A DNA stretch of 64,000 nt, taken from ANME-2 cluster archaeon (GTDB lineage: Archaea; Halobacteriota; Methanosarcinia; Methanosarcinales; Methanocomedenaceae). Position 1 is the first letter of the stretch. Every line of letters begins with the position of its first letter. The notes under the pieces are model-generated. The model did no database searches, was not told the DNA's origin, and saw only the letters and a list, made by a program, of their open reading frames with translations. The DNA lies in the NCBI GenBank assembly GCA_023544605.1, contig JAMJFQ010000001.1, positions 1-64,000 of the forward strand. Reading direction: 5' to 3'. The translations under genes and the position numbers were made by a program. Shown here piece by piece: positions 18,253-26,309 of this stretch.

Positions 18253-19491
18253 CTATTTGGCACGGTACCGTGCAGCCGATTCTTTTAGCGCTTCGATACC
18301 CGGCAATTTCTCACCGGCAAGGAAATCCAGACATGCCCCTCCTCCGGTACTCACATGGTCTATCCTTGAATCCAATCCCGACTTATACAGGGCGGCTGCA
18401 ATATGGCCGCCGCCTATGACGCTGAACCCTGATTCCGTGGCAGCCTCTATCAGTTCCATTGTACCCAGGCTGAAGATCTCATTCTCGAACACACCAGCAG
18501 GCCCGTTCATGATCACGGTCTGAGCATTGCGTATCTCTTTTGAGAACGCCACAATGGTCTCCAACCCAATATCATGGATGGGCAGGTCAGAGTGATGGTT
18601 CTTCTTAAGCATTTCTATGAATTCTTCCACCCGCTCCCCATCCTTATTCAGTGCAACATCAAAGGGCAGTCCTATCTGGTCATTAAACCTGTCCAGCAGT
18701 TGTTCTGCAAGCGGTATCTGGTCAACATATCCCTGACTCTGGATGAATTCCATGTTAGGTTTGCCTATATCCACACCTTTTGCAGCCAGGAAGATGTTCG
18801 ACACCACACCGGTTAACAATACTCTATCAGCCTTTTTATTTGCCAGCACGTGTTCGGTCACTTTAAGGGAGTCGTCCACTTTGGCACCACCCAGCACATA
18901 TACACAAGGCCGGTTTTTGCCTTTACAGCCTCTGCTCAGGGAAGTTATCTCTTTCTCCATCAACCTGCCTGCTATGCTGGGGAGTACCTGGGTAAATCCT
19001 ATGATCGACAGGTGCGAGCGGTGGGATACTGCAAATGCATCGTTCATGTAGAAGTCCATCAATGGGTACAACCGCCGTACCATGACTGACATGGCATGTT
19101 CCCGGGCAGGCCGTTTCATGCTTTCTTCTGAAAAGAACCTGACATTCTCGAGCATAAGGATATCGCCTTCCTTAAGTTTCTTTATTTCTGAGATAGCACG
19201 GGACCCGAAGATATCGTCAACATATTTTACATCCTTACCCAGCAGTTTGGACAATTGCTTTGCATGGGGTTCCATGGTGGTAAAGTCCTGTTTGCCAGGT
19301 CGGCTCTGGTGGCTCATGAGCACCAGGCGCGAATCTTCCAGTTCCCTAAGTGTGGTAAGTGAGCTCCGAAACCGTTTATCGTCAAGTATCCCCTGGTCCG
19401 GGGTCATAGGCGAGTTCAGGTCCAGCCTGCAAAGAATCGTTTTCCCTGATAGGTCAAAATCGTCAATGGTAAGATAGTCTCTGGTTGACAA
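18253..19491 (-). CDS. pgk: Phosphoglycerate kinase
   Basis: The enzyme transfers phosphate between 1,3-bisphosphoglycerate and ADP in glycolysis and gluconeogenesis. The 412-residue protein has CRLDLNSPM, LMSHQSRPG, LENVRFFSEE, NDAFAVSHRSHLSIIGF, YVLGGAKVDDS and the C-terminal nucleotide loop GFSVIGGGHIAAAL with HVSTGGGACLDFLAG, all standard. Length is typical of archaeal Pgk. The start is TTG, with an AGAGGTAT site about 8 bases before it. It converges on the HerA-like gene. Confidence 0.96.
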   Translation of the reverse strand: MSTRDYLTIDDFDLSGKTILCRLDLNSPMTPDQGILDDKRFRSSLTTLRELEDSRLVLMSHQSRPGKQDFTTMEPHAKQLSKLLGKDVKYVDDIFGSRAISEIKKLKEGDILMLENVRFFSEESMKRPAREHAMSVMVRRLYPLMDFYMNDAFAVSHRSHLSIIGFTQVLPSIAGRLMEKEITSLSRGCKGKNRPCVYVLGGAKVDDSLKVTEHVLANKKADRVLLTGVVSNIFLAAKGVDIGKPNMEFIQSQGYVDQIPLAEQLLDRFNDQIGLPFDVALNKDGERVEEFIEMLKKNHHSDLPIHDIGLETIVAFSKEIRNAQTVIMNGPAGVFENEIFSLGTMELIEAATESGFSVIGGGHIAAALYKSGLDSRIDHVSTGGGACLDFLAGEKLPGIEALKESAARYRAK

Positions 19492-19676
19492 GTATGTATA
19501 CCTCTGTCCTCTTATCCTGAAATATCTGCTCTAAAATATAACATGAAGGTAATTTAACCTTTTTGGATAAAGGTAAGAATAAGTTTGTATATTCACGAAT
19601 GTACTTATGCCAAAAAGAGATTGCAGTCACTAATTTACAATAAAGTTGAGTAACAATTAGGGGACCATTAAAACCT

Positions 19677-19684
19677 TTATACCT
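19677..19684 (+). promoter_or_regulatory. Putative TATA box for argB
   Basis: TTTATACC preceded by an A-rich BRE-like AAAAC lies 43 bp before the argB ATG. Initiation about 25 bp downstream, near 19706, leaves a leader with the CGGAG ribosome site. Another AT-rich candidate lies at 19691-19700. Confidence 0.45.
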
Positions 19685-19726
19685 TAAATTACATATAAAC
19701 TTAAAAAGTCCGGAGCACCAGCAACC

Positions 19727-20608
19727 ATGAATGTAAACCGCGAGCAAATACTGATAGAAGCCCTCCCTTATATCCGTGAGTTCCACGACTCCATCATGGT
19801 CATCAAGGTAGGAGGCCATGCCATGGTGGACCCAGGGCTCATGGAAGACATAGTCCAGGACGTTGTACTCCTGCGTTATGTAGGTATCCATCCTATCATC
19901 GTCCATGGCGGCGGTCCTGAGATAACCCAGAAAATGGAACAGATGGGAAAGAAGAGCGAGTTCATTGCAGGACTGCGTATCACCGATGATGAGACCATGG
20001 AGATAGCCCGTATGGTATTGGTAGGGAACATCAATACCCGAATCGTATCGTCTATCGGTACCTACGGTGGTAAGGGTCTGGGACTATCAGGCAAGGACGG
20101 CCGGCTCATCATGGCCAAAAAGAAAGCCCTCCAGCGGGTCACCGTTGAAGGCAGGGAACATGATGTAGACCTGGGCTGGGTAGGGGATGTGGAGCTTATC
20201 AATCCAGAGGTACTCTTAATGGCGGCCGGTAAGGGTTATATCCCGGTCATTGCACCCATTGCAGTAGATGAGCAGGGCAATAGCCTGAACATCAATGCCG
20301 ATACCGTAGCCGGCGATATAGCCGCAGCTATGCGGGCCAAGAAACTTATACTCATGACCGATGTGCCGGGTGTATTGCAGGACCCTGCTGACACATCCAG
20401 CCGCATCTCACGCATAAAGCTTGAACTAATCGAGGACATGATAGGTGATGGCACCATTGCGGGAGGTATGATACCTAAAGTCCGCTCAGCAGCGAATGCA
20501 GTGGAAAAAGGTGTGGAAAAAGTGCATATTATCGATGGCAGCAAGTCCCACAGTATATTGCTGGAACTGTTAACTGACCAAGGGATAGGGACTATGATAT
20601 ACCATTGA
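19727..20608 (+). CDS. argB: Acetylglutamate kinase
   Basis: ArgB phosphorylates N-acetylglutamate in arginine biosynthesis. The 293-residue protein has the amino-acid-kinase fold landmarks VIKVGGHAM, PIIVHGGGPEITQ, GLRITDDETMEIARMVLVG, YIPVIAPIA, NINADTVAGDIAAAM, LILMTDVPGV and GGMIPKVRSA. Length is standard. It is monocistronic or leads a short run ending at ABCE1; the next gene starts 86 bp downstream. Confidence 0.97.
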   Translation: MNVNREQILIEALPYIREFHDSIMVIKVGGHAMVDPGLMEDIVQDVVLLRYVGIHPIIVHGGGPEITQKMEQMGKKSEFIAGLRITDDETMEIARMVLVGNINTRIVSSIGTYGGKGLGLSGKDGRLIMAKKKALQRVTVEGREHDVDLGWVGDVELINPEVLLMAAGKGYIPVIAPIAVDEQGNSLNINADTVAGDIAAAMRAKKLILMTDVPGVLQDPADTSSRISRIKLELIEDMIGDGTIAGGMIPKVRSAANAVEKGVEKVHIIDGSKSHSILLELLTDQGIGTMIYH

Positions 20609-20694
20609 AGCAGGTTGCATGGTTTTCTTACAGTTAAGCATATAAGGTATCCGAAGTCTATTAAGTCAAACTTTATTGTATGGAGTAACGACCA

Positions 20695-21150
20695 TTGAGC
20701 AAGAAGACCAAAGGTGCAAAGAAAGGATTCTGGGAACGGGCCAAGGAATCAGCAGCCCAGTCACAGGCATTGGCCGAGCGTGAAAAAACCGAAAAGCAAA
20801 AAAAAACAGCCCCAACGTCCGAGTTAAAACCCACCAAGCCTGTTGAAAAGACACCTGAAGAGAGGAAAAAGCTCTATAAGGCTGGTATTATCAAGACAGT
20901 GGTTCCGGCTATTATAGGTACACTTGCCGGATTTATTAGTTTTTCTAGCATGGGTGATGCTACTGAATATCCCTGGCTTTCTATCATGCTCTTTGTTATT
21001 ATTTTCTCGTACTATGCCCAGCGTATAGTGTACCCCATAATAGGATTTGACATGAAGGAGTTCGGCAACAAGGACTGGTTCTATGTGGAGTTCATGACAG
21101 TCATTTTCTGGCTCGTGGTCTGGACACTGCTACTCAACCAGCCACTTTGA
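20695..21150 (+). CDS. EMC6-like archaeal membrane protein
   Basis: A 151-residue protein with a highly charged, disordered N-terminal half (about residues 1-60, rich in Lys, Glu and Gln) followed by three hydrophobic helices: TVVPAIIGTLAGFISF, YPWLSIMLFVIIFSYYAQRIVYPII and FMTVIFWLVVWTLLL. The arrangement fits archaeal EMC6 homologues, small partners of Oxa1/EMC3-type membrane insertases. An EMC3-like DUF106 gene is at 44642. The TTG start begins SKKTKGAKKG. It is 22 bp ahead of ABCE1, a neighbourhood I associate with this family in archaea. Confidence 0.72.
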   Translation: MSKKTKGAKKGFWERAKESAAQSQALAEREKTEKQKKTAPTSELKPTKPVEKTPEERKKLYKAGIIKTVVPAIIGTLAGFISFSSMGDATEYPWLSIMLFVIIFSYYAQRIVYPIIGFDMKEFGNKDWFYVEFMTVIFWLVVWTLLLNQPL

Positions 21151-21172
21151 ACTATTTTGAGGTGTGATCTTA

Positions 21173-22951
21173 GTGAGGATAGCCATAGTTAACAAGGACA
21201 GGTGTCAGTTTAAGAAGTGCGGGCTGGAATGCATTCATTTTTGTCCCAGGGTGCGCACCGGGGACGAGACCGTGGTGCAGGGCGAGGACGGCAAAGCCGT
21301 GATATCAGAGGAACTGTGTGTGGGTTGCGGTATCTGCATAAAAAAATGTCCCTTTCATTCGATCATGATCATAGGACTTCCCGAAGAACTGGATACTCCT
21401 GTACACAGGTATGGTGTCAACGGGTTCGCGTTGTACGGGCTGCCCACTCCGCTACAGGGCAAGGTCACGGGTATCCTGGGTCCCAATGGAGTGGGTAAAT
21501 CCACAGCTGTCAACATCTTAAGCGGCATCATGATGCCCAACCTGGGCAAGGATGATACCACCTGGGACGAAGTACTGGAGATATATTCGGGCTCGGGTAT
21601 GTATGAATATATGAAAGCTCTCTCAGAAGGTAACATCAGAGCCTCCCATAAACCCCAATATGTCGATAACATTCCCAAGGCTGTGAAAGGCAAGGTATCA
21701 GAACTGCTCGATAAGACCGATGAGCGTGGCATTATGGCCGAGCTGGCAGCCAAGCTTGAGATAGAGTATGTGCTGGACAGGGAGATTAAAGACCTCTCAG
21801 GAGGTGAACTTCAAAGAGTAGCCCTGGCTGCCTGTGTAAGCCGGGAAGCCGATTTCTATTTTATAGACGAGATAAGCCCATATCTGGATATATACCAGCG
21901 TATTAATTCGGCCCGTATCATACAGGACCTGGCAGATAACAGTGCAGTAATGGTAATAGAACACGACCTGGCCCTGTTGGACCAGCTGGCCGATACCGTA
22001 CATATAGCCTATGGCGTTCCTACCGGTTATGGTGTTATCACCCAGCCAAAAGGTGTGAGGGTGGCCATCAACCAGTATCTGCACGGCTTTTTAGCAGAGG
22101 AGAATGTACGTCTGCGCACCGAGCCTATCAAGTTCGAGGAACATCCGCCGCGGGAGCAAAAAGATATACCTACTTTGCTTGAATTTGGCAGGTTCACCAA
22201 GAAATTTGGCAAAGACGGATTCGAACTGGTGGTGGGAAGCGATACGTTAGGCAATGAAATAAAAAAGGGCGAAGTCATAGGTATTGTGGGGCCGAACGGG
22301 ATAGGTAAATCTACGTTCGTCAAGATACTGGCTGGTGAAGAATCACCCACTACAGGCAGTCTGGAGACTGACCTTACCATAGCGTACAAACCCCAGTACC
22401 TGAAAGGAGATTATCCTGTTAAGGTGCGGGACTTCCTACGTGGTATCAACACCAAATTCGATGCCAGTTATTACCAGACCGAGATAATCAAACCGCTCCA
22501 GCTGGACGGCCTTATGGATAGGATGCTTACCGAACTCTCGGGTGGTGAATTACAGCGTGCTGCCATTGCTGCCAGCCTGGGTAAAACCGCTGATCTGTAT
22601 ATATTTGACGAGCCCAGTGCCCACCTGGATGTGGAACAGCGTGCCCTGGCCACCAGGGTTATCCGCAGGTTCGCTGAGAACAATAATGTGACTGCCATGG
22701 TAGTGGACCATGATATTTATATGATCGATATGCTATCCGAACGGCTTATAGTGTTTGAGGGACAACCTGCAATAAGAGGTGAGGTTCACGGCCCCTTTAA
22801 TATGCGAAAGGGGATGAACCTGTTTTTGAAGAACCTTAATATAACCTTCAGGCGAGACGACGAAACACGCCGGCCCAGGGTGAATAAATCTCATTCCAAA
22901 CTGGACAGGCAACAGAAATCGATGGGTGAATATTATTACACATTAGAATAG
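21173..22951 (+). CDS. Ribosome recycling/splitting ATPase ABCE1 (RNase L inhibitor homologue)
   Basis: ABCE1 splits 70S ribosomes after termination together with aRF1/Pelota. The 592-residue protein starts RIAIVNKDRCQFKKCGLEC and holds eight cysteines for two [4Fe-4S] clusters (the second is CVGCGICIKKCP). Two ABC ATPase domains follow. NBD1 has Walker A GPNGVGKST and signature LSGGELQR; NBD2 has Walker A GPNGIGKST, LSGGELQR and Walker B YIFDEPSAHLD. I place the start at the GTG at 21173 because GAGGTG at 21159-21164 is correctly spaced for it; the GTG at 21164 overlaps that site. Confidence 0.96.
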   Translation: MRIAIVNKDRCQFKKCGLECIHFCPRVRTGDETVVQGEDGKAVISEELCVGCGICIKKCPFHSIMIIGLPEELDTPVHRYGVNGFALYGLPTPLQGKVTGILGPNGVGKSTAVNILSGIMMPNLGKDDTTWDEVLEIYSGSGMYEYMKALSEGNIRASHKPQYVDNIPKAVKGKVSELLDKTDERGIMAELAAKLEIEYVLDREIKDLSGGELQRVALAACVSREADFYFIDEISPYLDIYQRINSARIIQDLADNSAVMVIEHDLALLDQLADTVHIAYGVPTGYGVITQPKGVRVAINQYLHGFLAEENVRLRTEPIKFEEHPPREQKDIPTLLEFGRFTKKFGKDGFELVVGSDTLGNEIKKGEVIGIVGPNGIGKSTFVKILAGEESPTTGSLETDLTIAYKPQYLKGDYPVKVRDFLRGINTKFDASYYQTEIIKPLQLDGLMDRMLTELSGGELQRAAIAASLGKTADLYIFDEPSAHLDVEQRALATRVIRRFAENNNVTAMVVDHDIYMIDMLSERLIVFEGQPAIRGEVHGPFNMRKGMNLFLKNLNITFRRDDETRRPRVNKSHSKLDRQQKSMGEYYYTLE

Positions 22952-23007
22952 AGTTAGAATTGTATTTAATATAAATACATTGCAGAATATAGATTTAAAT
23001 AACAAGA

Positions 23008-23016
23008 TTTATATAA
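23008..23016 (+). promoter_or_regulatory. Putative TATA box for the multiheme cytochrome operon
   Basis: TTTATATAA lies 31 bp before the TTG at 23047, in the gap after ABCE1. Initiation about 25 bp downstream would give a very short leader. The 95-bp gap and this element suggest that the cytochrome operon is transcribed on its own rather than from the ABCE1 promoter. Confidence 0.45.
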
Positions 23017-23046
23017 GAAATTCTTTACTATCAAGCGTGGTGAGTA

Positions 23047-23304
23047 TTGTTGGACTCAAAGGAAATAAAATTTTTATTGTCGGTAATACTTCAAATTCCA
23101 GTATGGCTAACTGGTGTTTACTGGGGCATATACTGGATGTTCAATTGGATATTAGGTGCTGATTCTCATCCGGGAGAATCAGGATTGACACAGGTGGGAG
23201 GCACTATCATTTGTGGGCTTCTGCTTTACGCTATTATATTGTTCACATACGGTTTCCTGGCATATTCATTCGACCTGCCAAAACCGTTTTGTAAAAAAAC
23301 ATGA
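23047..23304 (+). CDS. Small two-helix membrane protein, first gene of cytochrome operon
   Basis: An 85-residue protein with two hydrophobic helices (about residues 9-34 and 48-71) and a short loop with GADSHPGESGLTQVGG. No family recognised. It has one Cys and no CxxCH. The start is one of two consecutive TTG codons; GGTGAG lies just upstream. It is 82 bp before the nine-heme cytochrome on the same strand and is probably a membrane subunit of the same complex. It could be a diheme-less anchor, but I see no His pair in the helices that would suggest heme b. Confidence 0.6.
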   Translation: MLDSKEIKFLLSVILQIPVWLTGVYWGIYWMFNWILGADSHPGESGLTQVGGTIICGLLLYAIILFTYGFLAYSFDLPKPFCKKT

Positions 23305-23386
23305 GGATCATATTGTGAGAGAAAAGTAAAAATTCCAACGTTGTGGATTACACGGACAGGTAATAATAAAACATGAGGGCAAGGGT

Positions 23387-24022
23387 ATGAGTCTGAAAAA
23401 ACTTATTCCAGGAGCATTAACGATACTTACATTGATATTTTTTGCAATTGGATTGATAACATCAGTGACGAGCACCATCATTATTGAAGAGGACTGTAAT
23501 GAATGTCATGATCGTGAATTTGGTCAATCAGCAGAAATTCATGTTGAAGGCGGTCTTATGAACCGTGATTGTACCAACTGTCATGAAAGTATTGAGATCT
23601 CACATGGTGGGTTTGAACTTGATGAATGTGACCACTGCCATTCTACTGATAGGGGTATAACAATGGCCTATACCAAATGTAGCAATTGCCATGCAAGAGA
23701 CCCTCATGAGGAAAAGATGTCCACTAATGAATGTATGACATGTCATTCCAAATGTTCCACATGCCATCATGTCTCACAAACCACGGTAATCCAGGGTAGG
23801 CATGAAAATCTACAGTGTGAAGGCTGCCACATATATCACCTGTACAGGCCCCAATGCATAAGTTGCCACATGAATGCGATCGGATTACATGAGAACATCA
23901 CCGATGTGAGTTACAGTACCAGGACATGTATCTCATGCCATGGACCTGCACACAATTCGACATACGCCCAGATTAATGAGGATGTACAACGGGAGTATAC
24001 CTGGCATTATACTGAAGTTTAG
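23387..24022 (+). CDS. Multiheme cytochrome c, nine CxxCH motifs, membrane-anchored
   Basis: A 211-residue protein with an uncleaved-looking N-terminal helix (residues 9-29, LIPGALTILTLIFFAIGLI) and nine CxxCH heme sites: CNECH, CTNCH, CDHCH, CSNCH, CMTCH, CSTCH, CEGCH, CISCH and CISCH. That is one heme per 20 residues in the exported part. The His residues scattered between motifs can be distal ligands, so most hemes would be low-potential bis-His. It lies outside the membrane and is suited to electron transfer chains. It precedes the 16-heme protein by 26 bp. Substrate and partners unknown. Confidence 0.92.
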   Translation: MSLKKLIPGALTILTLIFFAIGLITSVTSTIIIEEDCNECHDREFGQSAEIHVEGGLMNRDCTNCHESIEISHGGFELDECDHCHSTDRGITMAYTKCSNCHARDPHEEKMSTNECMTCHSKCSTCHHVSQTTVIQGRHENLQCEGCHIYHLYRPQCISCHMNAIGLHENITDVSYSTRTCISCHGPAHNSTYAQINEDVQREYTWHYTEV

Positions 24023-24048
24023 GTAAAAAAACATGTGGTGAATTAAAT

Positions 24049-25155
24049 ATGGTTGATATGAGAAAAGTGATCGTTACAATTATTATGCTGGTTTTTGTGT
24101 TAGTCGCAACCCAGGTGTTTCTGGATGCAGCTAATTATGTAAGACACAACAGTTTTTGTAAGTTTTGTCATGAAAGTGAATATGATTCTTATTACGACCC
24201 AGGAGATTCATTGGATTACGCTCATTCACATTATGACATTTCATGCGCAGGATGTCATGAAGGACATGACCATGTAGCATTTACCTATTCAATTTCTAAA
24301 ATGATGATCCTTGATGTGACGGGTGGCTCAACTCCCCCCCAATCCGATGACGATGTTGTATTGGAGAACAAGGAACGATGTCTTGTTTGCCATGAGAATT
24401 ACAAGATAGTATTGTCTGAACGTCTGCTTAACCCCCATGCAAATGTAACCAATTGTGCTTCGTGTCATTCAGGCCACACCAGGGGAATGGATGAAAATAC
24501 ATGCGCAGGGTGCCATCCAGTGCCCTATAATTCACTGGAGGGGGAAGGCGGGAAGCATTCCAAGAAAGGATGCGAGTTCTGTCATCAATCCCATGGTTAT
24601 ATCATGGAATGTGAACAGTGTCATGGTTCTTTCCACCAGGGCGTATTTGTGGATTGTGGTGAGTGCCACACTGATGCCCATAAACCTACTGATATAGAAT
24701 TTACTGATGTGGCAATAGAGAAGAGCCTATGCATCAAATGTCATACTAATGTCAATGTAACTTTCACTATCAACCCATCGAAACATGCAAACCTGGACTG
24801 TATAATGTGCCATCCATCCCATGGCCAGAAACAACAGTGTTCCAAATGTCACAGGCCTCACGGAGAAGAATCGACCCAGGCAGATTGTTTTGTTTGCCAT
24901 CGAGGCCATACTCCCAGGGATGTAAAATATTCGGGTAGTACTCCGGCAACATTATGTCTTGAGTGTCACGAGCAGGCAGGGAATACGTTATTGAACAGCA
25001 ACACGAAACACACTACTATGGCTTGTGTCAAATGTCACCCGAACCATGCCCAGGTTCCCAGTTGCATGGACTGTCATGGAACACCGCACACCAGCACTAC
25101 TACCGATTGTGAACGTTGCCACATTTCAGCGCATGAACTGTGGATAAAAAATTAG
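24049..25155 (+). CDS. Multiheme cytochrome c, sixteen CxxCH motifs, NapC/NrfH-like N-terminus
   Basis: A 368-residue protein with an N-terminal membrane helix (about residues 6-25) and sixteen CxxCH motifs. The first part, FCKFCHESEYDSYY, then AHSHYDISCAGCHEG and, about 13 residues on, SISKM, resembles the quinol-binding portion of NapC/NrfH cytochromes: a first heme next to the membrane, a Ser-x-His before the second motif, and a Lys after it. That suggests, as inference, oxidation of methanophenazine with electrons passed along the remaining hemes. A GGTGAAT site precedes the ATG at 24049. It sits between the nine-heme protein and a small membrane protein. Confidence 0.92.
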   Translation: MVDMRKVIVTIIMLVFVLVATQVFLDAANYVRHNSFCKFCHESEYDSYYDPGDSLDYAHSHYDISCAGCHEGHDHVAFTYSISKMMILDVTGGSTPPQSDDDVVLENKERCLVCHENYKIVLSERLLNPHANVTNCASCHSGHTRGMDENTCAGCHPVPYNSLEGEGGKHSKKGCEFCHQSHGYIMECEQCHGSFHQGVFVDCGECHTDAHKPTDIEFTDVAIEKSLCIKCHTNVNVTFTINPSKHANLDCIMCHPSHGQKQQCSKCHRPHGEESTQADCFVCHRGHTPRDVKYSGSTPATLCLECHEQAGNTLLNSNTKHTTMACVKCHPNHAQVPSCMDCHGTPHTSTTTDCERCHISAHELWIKN

Positions 25156-25168
25156 GAGAGATAAGTAA

Positions 25169-25408
25169 ATGATACCCGATATTTTAAAATCAGATGTGAT
25201 CTTGTATTATTTAGCTGCATTCCTGGGTATAATCTCCATGTCAATGTTGCTGATATTTGTTCCTTTTAAGTCGGTAGCTACTTTGATGATGATGGTATCC
25301 GGATTAGGGATATTGGGCCTAGGGTTAATGGTCCTGTTCATAGCAATCCTGTGGGACTTAAAGAGGCAGTATCTCGATAAGGAGCATAACACCATTCATC
25401 GTGATTAA
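25169..25408 (+). CDS. Small two-helix membrane protein, last gene of cytochrome operon
   Basis: A 79-residue protein with two hydrophobic helices (about residues 10-30 and 34-62) and a charged C-terminal tail RQYLDKEHNTIHRD. No family recognised and no heme motif. It has a clear GGAGAG site, starts 13 bp after the 16-heme cytochrome stop and so belongs to that operon. It probably has a structural role in the membrane part of the complex. Confidence 0.65.
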   Translation: MIPDILKSDVILYYLAAFLGIISMSMLLIFVPFKSVATLMMMVSGLGILGLGLMVLFIAILWDLKRQYLDKEHNTIHRD

Positions 25409-25430
25409 TGTAAAGGAACGATAGTATCTG

Positions 25431-25718
25431 TTAAAACATGAGTTCCAGTGCGGCTTTAGCGGTCATTCCTACTTTAATTCCAAGTTCCTCGGCTGCTTGA
25501 GTTGTTCCTGCTACATTAGCGGCCAGTACATCATCAAAACTGCTTACACCTGTTACCATTACAGCCACGTCACCCAGGTGTTGGGCTGTATCAATGTTCA
25601 GGTAACCACACATGATGAAACCTCTGGGTGCCCTGATGACCAGCAGTGGAGCATGTTCCATATCCATTTTGAGTCCCACAGCCGTGCCCCTCTCCAGTTC
25701 AATAGGTTCAATGAGCAT
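25431..25718 (-). CDS. DUF1805 domain protein
   Basis: A 95-residue protein with the DUF1805 (YunC-type) pattern: LERGTAVGLKMDMEHAPLLVIRAPRGFIMCGYLNIDTAQHLGDVAVMVTGVSSFDDVL. The Cys in FIMCGYL is the conserved one of the family. Function unknown; some members are found next to redox or methanogenesis genes. Its ATG lies 2 bp beyond the stop of the zinc-ribbon gene, so the two are co-translated. Confidence 0.85.
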   Translation of the reverse strand: MLIEPIELERGTAVGLKMDMEHAPLLVIRAPRGFIMCGYLNIDTAQHLGDVAVMVTGVSSFDDVLAANVAGTTQAAEELGIKVGMTAKAALELMF

Positions 25719-25720
25719 AT

Positions 25721-25879
25721 CTAATCTGTCTTTTTAAGGTCCGTGGATTGGCAGGAGGGACAGGACAGTTTGGAACCCATACCCTTGAATTTATTACCAC
25801 ATGCATTGCACTCATATCCTGACATGGCAACACCGCTCATGTCAACACTATCGGCAGTACTTGAATCAATGAAGCACAT
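25721..25879 (-). CDS. 52-residue zinc-ribbon protein
   Basis: A short minus-strand frame from the ATG at 25879. It contains the two knuckles YECNACGNKFKGMGS and KLSCPSCQSTDLKK, i.e. C-x2-C and C-x2-C about 16 residues apart, a rubredoxin/FmdB-like zinc ribbon. The N-terminal 18 residues carry a further Cys. It is immediately followed by the DUF1805 gene with a 2-bp gap, which supports a real two-gene unit. It could bind RNA, DNA or a protein partner. Confidence 0.7.
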   Translation of the reverse strand: MCFIDSSTADSVDMSGVAMSGYECNACGNKFKGMGSKLSCPSCQSTDLKKTD

Positions 25880-26309
25880 ATTAATAACCTCAATTAACAT
25901 AAAATCGATTATAGGTAATAAGATTTCTGCCTATTACTGGTTATTAGAATCGTACATCTTTAGTTCGGATATGTCAGATAAAGTCATCTTAAGGTACCCA
26001 GACCCGTAATCCACATGATAACAAGAACGGGCAGTAGACAATATAACAGCATTCCTTCACAAAATGAAACTATGAGTTTCATTGATGTGAGGAATATGAA
26101 CGTTATGAGTATAATTTGGACACAGCATTGTTTAAGATTAGCCACTCAGTATACCACCCGATAAAACCAATTTAATTTGCCAAATATATAAGGTTTGCTA
26201 AAAAATTTTGGAAAAAATATCGATCTATGAGATTAACAATAGCCAAAATAGTATTCACTAAACAGGTACTTTCCTAAAAAAAGAACACTCATCTTTGATA
26301 ACAAAGAAC
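25880..26309. other. 430-bp intergenic stretch with one possible 22-residue membrane peptide
   Basis: AT-rich gap between the zinc-ribbon gene and the MFS fusion. The only coding candidate is on the minus strand from the ATG at 26052 to a stop at 25984. It is a 22-residue hydrophobic peptide starting MLLYCLLPVLVIMW, with a GAAGGA site directly before the ATG. The 26070-26280 part shows no supported frame, RNA gene or long repeat. The minus-strand promoter of the zinc-ribbon gene probably also lies here. Confidence 0.4.

Noticed and set aside
17439..18263. 274-codon minus-strand frame over the HerA-like gene
   Set aside because: Antisense shadow; the HerA frame has Walker motifs and a ribosome site.
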